Assembly (NCBI GenBank): GCA_017428055.1
Contig: JAFRRN010000035.1
Location: forward strand, 36,222-100,221
Source of the DNA: Prevotella sp.
GTDB lineage: Bacteria > Bacteroidota > Bacteroidia > Bacteroidales > Bacteroidaceae
Reading direction: 5' to 3'
Length of the DNA stretch: 64,000 bases
Shown here: one piece after another, positions 18,179 through 27,109 of the stretch
Layout: every line of letters begins with the position of its first letter
How positions within the stretch are numbered: position 1 is the stretch's first letter
Notes under the pieces: model-generated
Told to the model about the DNA's origin: nothing
The model's input: the letters and a program-made list of their open reading frames with translations, nothing else
Databases searched by the model: none
Made by a program: the position numbers and the translations under genes

Positions 18179-19017
18179 GAATCTTAGCCGTTGTCATCTT
18201 ATATAATCCCGATTTGCAACTCCTTCAGGAAAACATCGGGGCATTCACATCTCATGTGGAAACGACCATGGTATGGGATAATTCGCCCAAAGAAATAAGC
18301 ATGAAGAATGAGCAGTTTGCAATGGATTGCTTTCCACAAGTGATTTACAAGGGGGACGGATATAATCGTGGAATATCATTTGGCTTGAATAAGGCATGGG
18401 AATATGCAAGAAAAAACCAGTATGATGTTTTACTCACGATGGATCAAGATTCCATCTTCAGTGATTTCAAGGAATACAAACAACGGGTGATTACCAAATG
18501 GCAATCTGAAGGATTGTGTGCCTGTGGCCCTACTCCCAATATAAGTAAAGATAGTGGTTTGTTGGAAGATTTCAGTCAGTCACCCCGTCTTATTACATCT
18601 GGAATGTTAATACCTGTTCCGTTGTTAAATGCCTGTGGAGGGTATTGTGCTGATTATCATATCGATGGAATAGATGTTGAGTTATGTTATCATTTGAATA
18701 ATCTTGGATTTCAAACATTCATCGACAACAAAAGCAACCTTTCCCAGCGATTTGGTCAACAAGTAACGAGAAAAATACCTTTCTTTGGCGACAAGACTTT
18801 CTCCAATTATAATCCTTCAAGATTATACGAGATATTTCGTAACCATATCATCACATGGCGTAGATACCATTATCCAAGAAATCTGTCAAAACTTATTTTC
18901 TATGAGTATTTCATTTCCTATGTCATCAAGGATGTTATCATCCTCGGTAAAGGAAAAGGAAAAAAGTTGAGGGCAGTGTTTAAGGGGGTCGTTGATGGTT
19001 TTTGGTTTCCCGTGTGA
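18175..19017 (+). CDS. Family 2 glycosyltransferase (rhamnosyltransferase-like)
   Basis: 280 residues, GT-A fold. The N-terminus (MRILAVVILYNPDLQLLQENI), WDNSP, GYNRGISFGLNKAWEYA and the DxD-type metal site LLTMDQDSIF (about 95) match the RfbN/WbbL-like branch of GT2 that often transfers rhamnose. The acceptor and donor cannot be told from sequence. Translationally coupled to the polymerase by a 4-bp overlap. The gene is more AT-rich than the exporter genes upstream, as is usual for glycan-specific genes acquired by transfer. Confidence 0.85.
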   Translation: MRILAVVILYNPDLQLLQENIGAFTSHVETTMVWDNSPKEISMKNEQFAMDCFPQVIYKGDGYNRGISFGLNKAWEYARKNQYDVLLTMDQDSIFSDFKEYKQRVITKWQSEGLCACGPTPNISKDSGLLEDFSQSPRLITSGMLIPVPLLNACGGYCADYHIDGIDVELCYHLNNLGFQTFIDNKSNLSQRFGQQVTRKIPFFGDKTFSNYNPSRLYEIFRNHIITWRRYHYPRNLSKLIFYEYFISYVIKDVIILGKGKGKKLRAVFKGVVDGFWFPV

Positions 19018-19048
19018 ATTTTTCCTAAATCAATATACGAATGTAAAA

Positions 19049-20200
19049 ATGAAAGCAAGAGTAATAGCATATTACCTACCGCAATTCCATCCCATTCCCG
19101 AAAACGATAAGTATTGGGGAAAGGGTTTTACAGAATGGACCAATGTTGCCAAGGCTCGTCCTTTGTTCCGTGGGCATTACCAGCCACGCATCCCCGCTGA
19201 CTTGGGTTTTTATGACTTGCGAATGCCAGAGGTGCGAGAGGCACAGGCACAATTGGCAAGTGAGGCGGGTATTGAGGGCTTTTGCTATTGGCATTATTGG
19301 TTTGGCAATGGGAAACGATTGTTGGAACGACCTTTCAATGAGGTTGTCGCATCGGGCAAGCCCGATTTCCCTTTCTGCTTGGCATGGGCAAACCACGATT
19401 GGAGTACATCGACTTGGAAGAAGGGGATGAAAAAGGATATGATTGCCGAGCAACAATACTTGGGAAGAGAAGACAACATCCTTCATTTCAAGACGATGTT
19501 GGGTGCATTCAAAGACCGCCGCTATATAACCGTGGATGGAAGGTTGTTGTTCCTCATCTACGACCCTTATCGCTTTATCCATGTCGAGTCGTTTATGGAA
19601 GACTGGCGGCAATTGGCAAAGGAGTATGGTCTGCCGGGGTTTTACTTCGTTGCCATGTGCAATTCCACGAACACCCTTGTCAGGTTGCCTGAGGGTGGGA
19701 TAGGGAATGGACGTGTAATTCCCAACTTGAAAAGTAGTGCGGAGGTATACAATGCTATGCTGTCATTAGGTTTTGATGGGGTCAATTCGTTAGGAAAATC
19801 CCGTGCGGAGATGATTGTTTCTGGGAAATACTCCCGTGCCATCAAATACAGATTGCATGAGAAATTCTCGTTTCTCCCAACCATCAAATATGATTTCCCC
19901 AAGGTTGTCCGCCACTTCTTTGCCCCGGAGGATAGCTGGGAGAATGTCTTCCCGAGCATTATGTCGGGCTGGGACAGGACACCGAGGACGGGCGACCAAG
20001 AAGGAGTATATGTCAACGTGACACCTAAACATTTCCAGGAACATGTGGAACAAGCGATAGAAGTCGTCAAGGACAAGCAACCCGAGCACCGCATCTTGTT
20101 CTTACGTTCATGGAATGAGTGGGCTGAAGGCAACTATGTGGAGCCAGACCTGAAATATGGTCATGGATTTCTTGATGCGTTAAAAGAAACAAATAGTTAA
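19049..20200 (+). CDS. WbsX-like glycan biosynthesis protein (GH99-like domain)
   Basis: 383 residues from the ATG at 19049 (MKARVIAYYLPQFHP); the frame is open upstream but the family begins at this motif. Diagnostic segments are YYLPQFHPIPEND, WGKGFTEWTNV, GFCYWHYWFGNGKRLLE and the end RSWNEWAEGNYVEPD. WbsX/GH99-like proteins are common in O-antigen and capsule loci and are thought to be glycosyltransferases or endo-acting glycan enzymes; the activity is not settled. It sits between two glycosyltransferases, 10 bp before the next gene. Confidence 0.88.
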   Translation: MKARVIAYYLPQFHPIPENDKYWGKGFTEWTNVAKARPLFRGHYQPRIPADLGFYDLRMPEVREAQAQLASEAGIEGFCYWHYWFGNGKRLLERPFNEVVASGKPDFPFCLAWANHDWSTSTWKKGMKKDMIAEQQYLGREDNILHFKTMLGAFKDRRYITVDGRLLFLIYDPYRFIHVESFMEDWRQLAKEYGLPGFYFVAMCNSTNTLVRLPEGGIGNGRVIPNLKSSAEVYNAMLSLGFDGVNSLGKSRAEMIVSGKYSRAIKYRLHEKFSFLPTIKYDFPKVVRHFFAPEDSWENVFPSIMSGWDRTPRTGDQEGVYVNVTPKHFQEHVEQAIEVVKDKQPEHRILFLRSWNEWAEGNYVEPDLKYGHGFLDALKETNS

Positions 20201-20209
20201 TTTAGAGAT

Positions 20210-21235
20210 ATGAATTTATATATATTCCCAGAAGCGCCCGTGCTTGACAACGGTTTTGGAGTGGGCATTGCTTACGCATATAACAAATTACAGCCAAAGG
20301 AAGACGATGTGGTCGTATGGTATACGTCCAAAACCGATTTCCCACAACTGAGGAAGTCACACCATATCATCAAGAAACCCTCTGCGGCATCTTTCAGGAG
20401 GATCATGAATGTGTTGCGTGGAAAGCCATCTCATGAGTTGAGTATGAACCAACTCAGCTTCTTGAAGGGATTAGAATTTGATGCCGTACATTGTGATGAC
20501 ACGACTTTCTTCCCGACTCTTCGCCGCATGATGCCCGACAAGCATATCGTCGTGCGTTTCCACAATTGTTATGCCCGCATAGAAGACAGGCAACGACTGT
20601 TGAATGTGCCATTATCCAGAAAGTTCCGTATGGTTCTCAAGGCATATTATCAAGTGGAGCGTGACATCATGAACGACCGCAACTCCACCAAGATTTTCGT
20701 GACGCAGGAAGACATGGACTATTATCGTTCCAATTTCGGCATCGCCTCCGACTCATGTGTCTGGGTGGGTGAGTATGATGCCCTTCGTTCACCAAGGACA
20801 TATCACCCTGTTGCGAATGTAGACAAGTTGGTTTGGTTTGGTGGCGTGGAATCCCATAAATACAACTCTGTTCGGTGGTTTATTGATAAGGTTTTTCCCC
20901 AAGTGAAGCAAAAGTATCCATTTCTCACCTTTCATTTGTACGGAGCAGGCACACAACAGTTTGATAATCCTGCTGAAGGGATTTTCGGACATGGCTTCTA
21001 TGAGGGAAATGATGTGCCTGGCAAGGGCACAAGCTTATATGTGAATCCTGACATTATCGGAAGTGGTATCAAGTTGAAATTGCTTACCTATTTAAAGGAA
21101 GGTGTGCCTTTCATCACCACGCCCTTCGGTTTCGAGGGCTATTCCATGCAGCTTGTCGATGACTATTGCATCGTGTCGGAACAGGATCATTGGGTTGAGG
21201 ATATTTGTAGGTTCATCCAATCCCACAGTTCATAG
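20210..21235 (+). CDS. Glycosyltransferase, GT-B fold (GT4-like)
   Basis: 341 residues. The N-terminal half binds acceptor (about 1-170); the C-terminal half has a VWFGGVESHKYNSVRWFI stretch, followed by FHLYGAG and the nucleotide-sugar region near SGIKLKLLTYLKEGVPFITT, a GT4-like E(x)7E-type variant. It likely adds one sugar to the repeat unit. It is the last plus-strand gene before the inverted CotH-like gene, ending only 4 bp from that gene's stop codon. Confidence 0.8.
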   Translation: MNLYIFPEAPVLDNGFGVGIAYAYNKLQPKEDDVVVWYTSKTDFPQLRKSHHIIKKPSAASFRRIMNVLRGKPSHELSMNQLSFLKGLEFDAVHCDDTTFFPTLRRMMPDKHIVVRFHNCYARIEDRQRLLNVPLSRKFRMVLKAYYQVERDIMNDRNSTKIFVTQEDMDYYRSNFGIASDSCVWVGEYDALRSPRTYHPVANVDKLVWFGGVESHKYNSVRWFIDKVFPQVKQKYPFLTFHLYGAGTQQFDNPAEGIFGHGFYEGNDVPGKGTSLYVNPDIIGSGIKLKLLTYLKEGVPFITTPFGFEGYSMQLVDDYCIVSEQDHWVEDICRFIQSHSS

Positions 21236-21239
21236 GTTT

Positions 21240-22631
21240 CTATTTTTGTAGGTACTTGCGTCCTTTTGTCACGACAATGCCCTTTGTGCCGCCAAAAATG
21301 GGCAAGCCAGTGAGTGAGTTTGGTTTTTGCATGAAGGGCATAGGGGCTACATAGACCTTTTTGATGTCGGAGGCAAAGTCTTTGTTGATGGCATTCTTCA
21401 TCCATTCCTTACGCGTCTTAAACCATTGGATGCTTGACTCGATGTTTTCTTCCACGGTAGGGCCTGTGGTTATCCAACGATTAAAGTCGAGTTCCCTCGA
21501 CTTCTCCAAGGCTGCGGCTTCATCTGAAACGGCGAAGTCATATAGGAATTGTTCCATTTCATCGAACAATGTCGGGCTCAATTCTTCCCATCTTTTGCGG
21601 TAAGCTTCGGTAAAAGTGGAGTCTGGGCTGTTGAATAGGGGGTTGAAAAGAGGGCCACTCGTTGTTGTATGGGCCATGGAATAGTTGTCCGACACCATCT
21701 CTATCGTGTCGAAGTCCCACATGTTGGCCATCATCAACTTGGAGTCGAGCGTGTCGTTCTTGGTCATATACATGTTGGAGCCATACCAGTCATACGTGCC
21801 GAGGATGTCATGTCCCAATACCCATGATGCAAAGGATTCCATGTCTATGTATTCCTCGTAATTCCCGTTGTATGGGGAATAGTCCACTTTCGTCATGAAA
21901 TCAACCAAGTAGTCCAATTGTTCGGGTGTCACGTCCTCCGAGTCGGGGTACTTGAACGTATACCTCCTGTTAGACATATTGCTCTTAAACCAGAGTTCCT
22001 CGTTCCACCAATAGGGGTCAAACTCGAAGATAAAACCTGTCTTGCTGACGTTCAGGCGGCAGTCGGTGTTACGTTTCACGCTCTCGCAGAGCATGTAAAC
22101 GCCACGGTAGTCGCCGTTCATCATGAGGTTGACGAAGCGGAATCTTGGTGTCCATTGAAGCCCTACCAGTTCGTTGACTTTCAATCCCACCATCAGGTTC
22201 AGCGAAGGGGTCTCGTCTTTCAGCAACACCCAGTCCTTGTCTTTGTACATCTCGTCCTCTCCCAACATGTCCGCTTTCTTCTGGAGTTTGATTTTGTATG
22301 GCTTTTTGGGGGTAAACGCGCTATTGTTTCCCCTCAACTTGATGGTCATTCCACTCATGCCTTCATGATAAAGCCCACTGTCATAGATGGTCTTTTCGCC
22401 AACTATCACCTGCACACTCCCCGGCACTTTCGTGGCGTTGCGGATGGAATAGCCTGGGAAGCCTTCATCTGGCGTGAGATATTCACACGACGGTTCCTCA
22501 CCATCAATGGTCTCCACGACCACCACGGGCAAGCCGATCTTTCGCAAGGAGTCCAATGTCACTTCTTGTGAATGGACAAGGAGAGACCAGGCAAGAGCCA
22601 CCATTGTAAGGACAAATCTCATCTTTATCAC
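21240..22631 (-). CDS. CotH-like secreted kinase-fold protein
   Basis: 463 residues; the second Met (22622, MRFVLTMVALAW) could also start it. Signal peptide ends near VHSQ. The CotH-family core is visible: GMTIKLRGNNSAF and KKPYKIKLQKKADML (about 95-125, Lys-rich ATP-binding region), VNLMMNGDYRGVYMLCESV (about 165-185), and the late MANMWDFDTIE with the WDFD acidic motif (about 305). CotH proteins are atypical kinases best known from spore coats, and secreted CotH domains are common in Bacteroidales. Its inversion inside the glycan locus and its own promoter suggest separate expression. Substrate unknown. Confidence 0.82.
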   Translation of the reverse strand: MIKMRFVLTMVALAWSLLVHSQEVTLDSLRKIGLPVVVVETIDGEEPSCEYLTPDEGFPGYSIRNATKVPGSVQVIVGEKTIYDSGLYHEGMSGMTIKLRGNNSAFTPKKPYKIKLQKKADMLGEDEMYKDKDWVLLKDETPSLNLMVGLKVNELVGLQWTPRFRFVNLMMNGDYRGVYMLCESVKRNTDCRLNVSKTGFIFEFDPYWWNEELWFKSNMSNRRYTFKYPDSEDVTPEQLDYLVDFMTKVDYSPYNGNYEEYIDMESFASWVLGHDILGTYDWYGSNMYMTKNDTLDSKLMMANMWDFDTIEMVSDNYSMAHTTTSGPLFNPLFNSPDSTFTEAYRKRWEELSPTLFDEMEQFLYDFAVSDEAAALEKSRELDFNRWITTGPTVEENIESSIQWFKTRKEWMKNAINKDFASDIKKVYVAPMPFMQKPNSLTGLPIFGGTKGIVVTKGRKYLQK

Positions 22632-22644
22632 GTCTTTTCGGCTG

Positions 22645-22652
22645 CAAAAGTA
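22645..22652 (-). promoter_or_regulatory. -7 promoter element of the CotH-like gene
   Basis: TACTTTTG on the minus strand, 14 bp before the first ATG, fits TAnnTTTG. The 60-bp gap to the divergent aminotransferase gene is AT-rich. Confidence 0.55.
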
Positions 22653-22691
22653 CGAAAAAAATAATAAAAGCCCTGTCTTTTCGTTATTTAT

Positions 22692-23900
22692 ATGATGAAG
22701 AATGATGTGATACCGTTCCTTGACCTAAAGGCCGTCAACGGCCAATATGGCGATGAGATAAGCCAAGCCATCCAAGAGGTACTGGCCTCCGGGTGGTACA
22801 TCCGCGGTGAGGCATGTTCGCGGTTTGAGAACGACTACCGGCACTTTATCGGCGCGGACTATTGCGTTGGCGTGGGAAATGGCCTTGATGCGCTCGCCCT
22901 CATCTATCGTGCCTACATCGAGATGGGCATGATAGTCCTTGGTGATGAGGTGATTGTGCCAGCCAATACGTTCATCGCCTCCATCCTCGCCTTGACGGAG
23001 AATGGCTTGAAACCCATCCTCGTAGAGCCACGAATGGATACCCTCGAAATCGACGACTGCCTCATCGAGCAAGCCATCACGCCCAAGACGAAGAGCCTCC
23101 TCCTCGTCCATCTCTATGGTCGCTGCGCCTATACGGAAAAGATAGGGAGCCTTTGTAAGAAGTACAACCTCATTTTGGTGGAAGACAACGCACAAGCCCA
23201 TGGCTGCCAATTCAAAAATGAAGAATTAAGAATGAAGAATGAAGAATCGGCTTGCGCCATTGGCTCGCCGCAAAATCATTCTTCATTCCTCATTCCTCAT
23301 TCTTCATTCAGGACTGGCTCCTTGGGCGATGCCGCCGGCCATTCGTTCTATCCTGGCAAGAACCTCGGCGCGTTAGGCGATGCGGGAGCGGTCACCACCA
23401 ATGACAAAGAACTGGCACAGACCGTCCGCATGTTGGCAAACTATGGGTCGGAGACCAAATACCACTGCCAATACAAGGGCAGGAACAGTCGGTTAGACGA
23501 AATACAAGCTGCCATATTGGATGTGAAACTCAAACACTTAGACGAGGATAACCGCCGTCGGCAAGCCATTGCCCGCCTTTATTACGAGGGCATCAGCCAT
23601 CCCCTTGTTGCCCTTCCCCAACGATTACCCGATGCCAACAATGTCTACCACCTGTTCCCCGTCTTCTGCAAGGAGCGCGACCGATTGCAAGAACATCTTG
23701 CAAGCAAGGGCATACAGACCCTCATCCATTATCCCATCCCGCCCCATCGCCAGCCGTGCTTTGCCGAGTGGCACACCCTGTCATTGCCTGTTACCGAGCA
23801 AATCCATGCCACCGAGTTGAGCCTACCCATCAGTCCCGTGATGACAGATGGCGATGCGCAACGTGTCATTGCGGCGGTCAACGGTTTTTGTGTGGTATGA
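22692..23900 (+). CDS. DegT/DnrJ/EryC1 family sugar aminotransferase with in-frame insertion
   Basis: 402 residues, about 30 more than usual. It starts [14 protein letters not shown], has [24 protein letters not shown] (Asp stacking the PLP ring), and the PLP Lys in [14 protein letters not shown] (about residue 220), followed by [12 protein letters not shown]. Such enzymes put an amino group on dTDP/UDP-keto sugars, giving amino sugars for the surface glycan made by this locus. Between VEDNAQAHG and [16 protein letters not shown], where relatives have about six residues, there is an extra Asn/Glu/Ser-rich stretch encoded by the inverted repeat 23216-23310; it lies in a surface-loop position, so activity may survive. 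Confidence 0.9.
   Translation: MMKNDVIPFLDLKAVNGQYGDEISQAIQEVLASGWYIRGEACSRFENDYRHFIGADYCVGVGNGLDALALIYRAYIEMGMIVLGDEVIVPANTFIASILALTENGLKPILVEPRMDTLEIDDCLIEQAITPKTKSLLLVHLYGRCAYTEKIGSLCKKYNLILVEDNAQAHGCQFKNEELRMKNEESACAIGSPQNHSSFLIPHSSFRTGSLGDAAGHSFYPGKNLGALGDAGAVTTNDKELAQTVRMLANYGSETKYHCQYKGRNSRLDEIQAAILDVKLKHLDEDNRRRQAIARLYYEGISHPLVALPQRLPDANNVYHLFPVFCKERDRLQEHLASKGIQTLIHYPIPPHRQPCFAEWHTLSLPVTEQIHATELSLPISPVMTDGDAQRVIAAVNGFCVV
23216..23310. repeat. In-frame inverted-repeat insertion inside the aminotransferase gene
   Basis: The left arm (23216-23247) is built of AATGAAGAAT-like repeats, the right arm (23277-23310) of the complementary CATTCTTCATTC-like repeats, separated by about 29 nt. 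The reading frame stays open. The arms share the AATGAAG word with the intergenic palindrome at 48915-48964. Confidence 0.75.
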
Positions 23901-24044
23901 AAAAAACGGACAAATATTGAAAAATCAGGACAAAATGATGGCCTGAAATAATTGTGAAATAGTGTTTTCCCCGTTGGCAGGATAACCCAAAACGTACCGA
24001 TTTGCCCGTCATTCCCGGTGGAATTATCCATTTAACATTTTTTG

Positions 24045-24088
24045 TGTGGCAGTTATCGCCCGTAGATGTGGCAGTTATCGGTGATAGA
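24045..24088 (+). promoter_or_regulatory. Tandem 22-bp direct repeat upstream of the LytTR gene
   Basis: Two adjacent 22-bp units begin TGTGGCAGTTATCG and end TAGA (24045-24066 and 24067-24088), differing only in the 4 nt between. LytTR proteins bind paired direct repeats about two helical turns apart, so this pair, 300 bp before a LytTR gene, is a candidate binding site. The remainder of the gene-free interval 23901-24384 shows GC-rich imperfect stems but nothing I can name. Confidence 0.45.
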
Positions 24089-24351
24089 TGCCGCCCAAAA
24101 AGTGTTAAATAGCCGCATTTGTCGGGCAAAATGGGCATCTTTCCATCCGCCTTTTATCGTGTTCGTGGCGTAAGATGTTGGTAGTCAGCCACTTCCGAAA
24201 AACGTCATTTTGAGGCTTCTTTTGCCCCAAAATATGCTTCGTGGCGATGGTTGCCCTTCTCGTGCGCCCATGTCATGATGTTTTCTTGACAAAATGAGAA
24301 GTCGTGGAAAATATTTCGGACGTTGTTATCCATTATTCGCAAAAAAAACAT

Positions 24352-24359
24352 TAAATTTG
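24352..24359 (+). promoter_or_regulatory. -7 promoter element of the LytTR gene
   Basis: TAAATTTG fits TAnnTTTG and lies 25 bp before the ATG. No well-spaced upstream TTTG. Confidence 0.5.
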
Positions 24360-24384
24360 CAAAATAAATACAACCAAGATAAAA

Positions 24385-24753
24385 ATGAATAACCACGATG
24401 TCATTTTGTTCAACTCCCGCGACGAGTTGTTTCGGATAGAGGTGTCAAAAGTCGTGTATTTTGAGGCAGACGGGAACTATACACATATCATCCTTGCCAA
24501 CAAACTGGACTTTTCTGTCTTGATGAACTTGGCGAAAATGGAGAAGGTGCTTGCCGATAACCTCCACGAGCGGGCGGGTCGGTTTATGCGCATAGGCAAG
24601 CGATTCATCGTCAACACGAACTATATCGTCCATGTACACACGCTCAAGCAACGCTTGGTGTTGTCAGACGGCATCTCCTTCGCCTATACCCTCAACATCT
24701 CGAAGGAGGCTTTGAAGAATGTGAAAAAGGTAATCGTAGGTGTAAGGATATAG
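24385..24753 (+). CDS. Stand-alone LytTR DNA-binding regulator
   Basis: 122 residues, essentially one LytTR domain: VVYFEADGNYTHIIL, the MNLAKMEKVL helix and GRFMRIGKRFIVNTNYI match the family core. There is no receiver or membrane part, so it is not itself a standard response regulator. It is the first gene of the signalling block and probably controls it. The next gene (FHA) starts 2 bp after its stop, so the two are translated from one transcript. Confidence 0.9.
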   Translation: MNNHDVILFNSRDELFRIEVSKVVYFEADGNYTHIILANKLDFSVLMNLAKMEKVLADNLHERAGRFMRIGKRFIVNTNYIVHVHTLKQRLVLSDGISFAYTLNISKEALKNVKKVIVGVRI

Positions 24754-24755
24754 CA

Positions 24756-25442
24756 ATGATGGAGATAATATTCGGTAGGGAGGAGAAGACCTCGCAGCTA
24801 CAAGCCAAGGTAAACAACCTGTCGTTCACCTTCGGCGACAACGGCAGCGTGCCCAAGACCGTGAGCAGGCAGCATTGCAAGGTAACTGTTCTTGGCGAAG
24901 GGGCGTTTATGTTGCAGAACCTCAAGATGGAAAACGACACTTTTGTCAATGGCATGGGCATCCAGACCAAGCAGGTGACGCAACAGGATGTCATCGAACT
25001 GGGCAGTTCCCATTACAAGTTGCGCTGGGATTATGTACAGGCGGTGCTGTCGAAGACGGTGAATGTGTCGCACTTGGAGCAAATCTGGAACGACTACCAG
25101 GACAAGAAATTACAGCAGCAGATAGCCGAGCGAAAGTTCAACACGCTGAAAGGGGCGACGGGACTGATTACGATGATAGCCATTGCGATGAACTTGATTT
25201 TGGGAAACAACACCATGTACATCGTCCTTTATGCCGTTGCCATCCTCCTGTCGTTGGGGTTCACCATCAAAGCATATATCGCCGCGTCGAAGTTGCCCAA
25301 CGAGATGAAGGTGTTGACCGAGAAGTTCCAGAAGGACTATTCATGTCCCAAGTGCAACCATTACCTCGGTGCGCAGTCATACGAGTTGCTCAAGCAAAAC
25401 AAGGCTTGCCCCTATTGCAAGGTGAATTTCGACTTCGGCTGA
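24756..25442 (+). CDS. FHA-domain membrane protein with C-terminal zinc ribbon
   Basis: 228 residues. FHA domain at 1-95, with VSRQHCKV (conserved Ser and His of the phosphothreonine-binding loop) and ENDTFVNGMGI; then two hydrophobic helices (about 128-165: LITMIAIAMNLILGN and IVLYAVAILLSLGF) and a four-cysteine ribbon (CPKC...CPYC, about 203-223). It should recognise a phosphothreonine partner at the inner membrane, plausibly made by the kinase encoded 4 kb downstream. Confidence 0.85.
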   Translation: MMEIIFGREEKTSQLQAKVNNLSFTFGDNGSVPKTVSRQHCKVTVLGEGAFMLQNLKMENDTFVNGMGIQTKQVTQQDVIELGSSHYKLRWDYVQAVLSKTVNVSHLEQIWNDYQDKKLQQQIAERKFNTLKGATGLITMIAIAMNLILGNNTMYIVLYAVAILLSLGFTIKAYIAASKLPNEMKVLTEKFQKDYSCPKCNHYLGAQSYELLKQNKACPYCKVNFDFG

Positions 25443-25465
25443 TGAATTTCATACATTAATCCCTA

Positions 25466-25482
25466 TATTTCGTGTATTATGT
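25466..25482 (+). promoter_or_regulatory. Conserved motif upstream of acidic membrane protein A
   Basis: TATTTCGTGTATTATGT; the same 17-mer with one change occurs at 36995-37011 upstream of the paralogous gene. Distances to the start codons are 81 and 70 bp. Confidence 0.5.
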
Positions 25483-25516
25483 CTTGCCAGAAGGTCATTA
25501 TTGGATAGAAAAAGGC

Positions 25517-25524
25517 TATTTTTG
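25517..25524 (+). promoter_or_regulatory. -7 promoter element before acidic protein A
   Basis: TATTTTTG fits TAnnTTTG, 39 bp before the ATG, suggesting a second transcript starts here. Confidence 0.5.
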
Positions 25525-25563
25525 CGGCAGGATTTAGAATGTATCAATAATCTATTCATTGTC

Positions 25564-26340
25564 ATGGAAAAGAAAAAAGAAAGTACAATATGGAAGCCCA
25601 TGTCTATCGGTGGCACCTCTGCCATCGTGTTTGTGATGGGGTCTTCCTTGATGGGTGTCGGGGGAAACACGGCGTCGAGCGGGGTGACAGTACAGCCAAC
25701 GCCAGAAGATGAGGAGTCTTTCAGGCAGGCTTTTACGGAGGCTCGTTTGCAAAAAGGCCCCCGTGCCTCGTTTGAATGGCACGGCAACCAATACAGCACC
25801 GCCACCCATGAGGAGTGGGAGAGCCTTTCCGAAGCCCAGCGAGAGGAAATCGTGACGCACGTGGATGTGTCTGCCCCCACAGACGTGGCAGTGGCAACTG
25901 ATGCCGTGGAGGTCGTCGAGTCCCCCCAGGTGGTTGATGTCACAGGGGATTTGGACGTGTCGGTGATGGACGAGGATGTTGCCGGGGCAGAGGTGTCTGT
26001 GCTTGACGAATCTTCGGATGACGACTCGCAATTGCTTGTCGAAGCCGTGGAGGAGGATGACTTCGGCGATGACGACGTGCGGATGATAGGCTTTGACGTT
26101 CCTTTGGACGATGATTCGTATGTCGCCTTGGGCGATGGCAACCAAGATGTTTATGTTGTCAACCTCGATGACGAGGCGGGTTTGGGGGAGGATGAAGAGC
26201 CTTCAGCCGATGCCATCGAGGCAGATGTGGACATTTCCATCGACCAGCAGATAGACCTTTCCAAGGAGATTGACTTTGAGGAGCCACAACCGGAGGAGGA
26301 TGGCTTGATGGGAGAGGGCGTTGACTCTTATTTTGCATGA
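25564..26340 (+). CDS. Acidic membrane protein of unknown function (paralogue A)
   Basis: 258 residues from the ATG at 25564 (MEKKKESTIWKP); an upstream TTG extension overlaps the promoter and is discarded. A short cytoplasmic head is followed by WKPMSIGGTSAIVFVMGSSL, a glycine-rich membrane-like segment (about 11-35). Next comes SFRQAFTEARLQKGP with FEWHGNQYSTATHEEWESL (about 55-95), and then a very acidic tail of about 160 residues dominated by Asp, Glu and Val. The gene at 37082 encodes the same arrangement. I recognise the F-x-W-x-G-x-x-Y-x-T...EEW pattern as recurring in Bacteroidales proteins of unknown function. Context suggests a structural or partner protein for the FHA/kinase block. 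Confidence 0.7.
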   Translation: MEKKKESTIWKPMSIGGTSAIVFVMGSSLMGVGGNTASSGVTVQPTPEDEESFRQAFTEARLQKGPRASFEWHGNQYSTATHEEWESLSEAQREEIVTHVDVSAPTDVAVATDAVEVVESPQVVDVTGDLDVSVMDEDVAGAEVSVLDESSDDDSQLLVEAVEEDDFGDDDVRMIGFDVPLDDDSYVALGDGNQDVYVVNLDDEAGLGEDEEPSADAIEADVDISIDQQIDLSKEIDFEEPQPEEDGLMGEGVDSYFA

Positions 26341-26355
26341 TAAAAAAAGAAGCGT

Positions 26356-27108
26356 ATGTTTATGACGAAGAATATATTGGTAGGCATTGCCTTTGTCCTT
26401 CTTCCCTTGGGAGCATCGGCACAGAAAATCCTTACCGGGCCTAAGATGAAAATCAACAAAGAGAACCCTGTGCAGAAACCTACAACACCTACTCGCGGCA
26501 CAACCACAAAGAAGACGGGTGGAGGAAGCAAAGGCACCACTCGTAGGGCCTCGACAGTAGACTATACACGGTTTAACGACGGGCTGGTAAGGGCGGCAGA
26601 GAACGGTGATGTCAAGGCTTGCCATTGTTTAGGGCATCTCTACGACGAGGAATATGGCTATAATGGCGTGTTGCACGACAATGACGCGGCGACGAAATGG
26701 TATGCCGTGGCGGCAGACGGGGGCGACTATTGTGCGCAGATAGACCTCGTTTTCCATTGCTTAGACTGGCCTCAGACCACCAAGGCTCTCGACTATGTGA
26801 GCAAGTATGCGTCGATGGGCAACGTGTGTATGCAGAACACGCTGGGACGGTATTACTTGAAGAAGAACGACTTGAAACAAGCCTTCCATTGGTTCCAGAC
26901 GGCTGCCAATAACAAGAATGCGTATGACGATGCCTACAATGACAACGGCATCGGCCCGTTGGTGGAGTCGTGGTACCAACTTGGCAAGTGCTATAGTGAG
27001 GGAAAAGGCGTGGAACGTGATGATGCCGAGGGAAGGCGATGGTTGCAGAAGGCCGCCGACTCCGGCTCCATGTCCGCCAAGAAATACTTGAACCAATTGA
27101 GCAAATGA
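26356..27108 (+). CDS. Secreted Sel1-repeat protein
   Basis: 250 residues. Signal peptide to about residue 23 (ending GASAQ), a Thr/Lys/Pro-rich linker (45-70), then Sel1-type repeats such as NGDVKACHCLGHLYDEEYG and WYQLGKCYSEGKGVERDD with WLQKAADSGSMSAKKYL at the end. Sel1 repeats mediate protein-protein contacts. Located 15 bp after the acidic protein and 1 bp before a zinc-ribbon-FHA gene. Confidence 0.82.
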   Translation: MFMTKNILVGIAFVLLPLGASAQKILTGPKMKINKENPVQKPTTPTRGTTTKKTGGGSKGTTRRASTVDYTRFNDGLVRAAENGDVKACHCLGHLYDEEYGYNGVLHDNDAATKWYAVAADGGDYCAQIDLVFHCLDWPQTTKALDYVSKYASMGNVCMQNTLGRYYLKKNDLKQAFHWFQTAANNKNAYDDAYNDNGIGPLVESWYQLGKCYSEGKGVERDDAEGRRWLQKAADSGSMSAKKYLNQLSK

Positions 27109-27109
27109 C

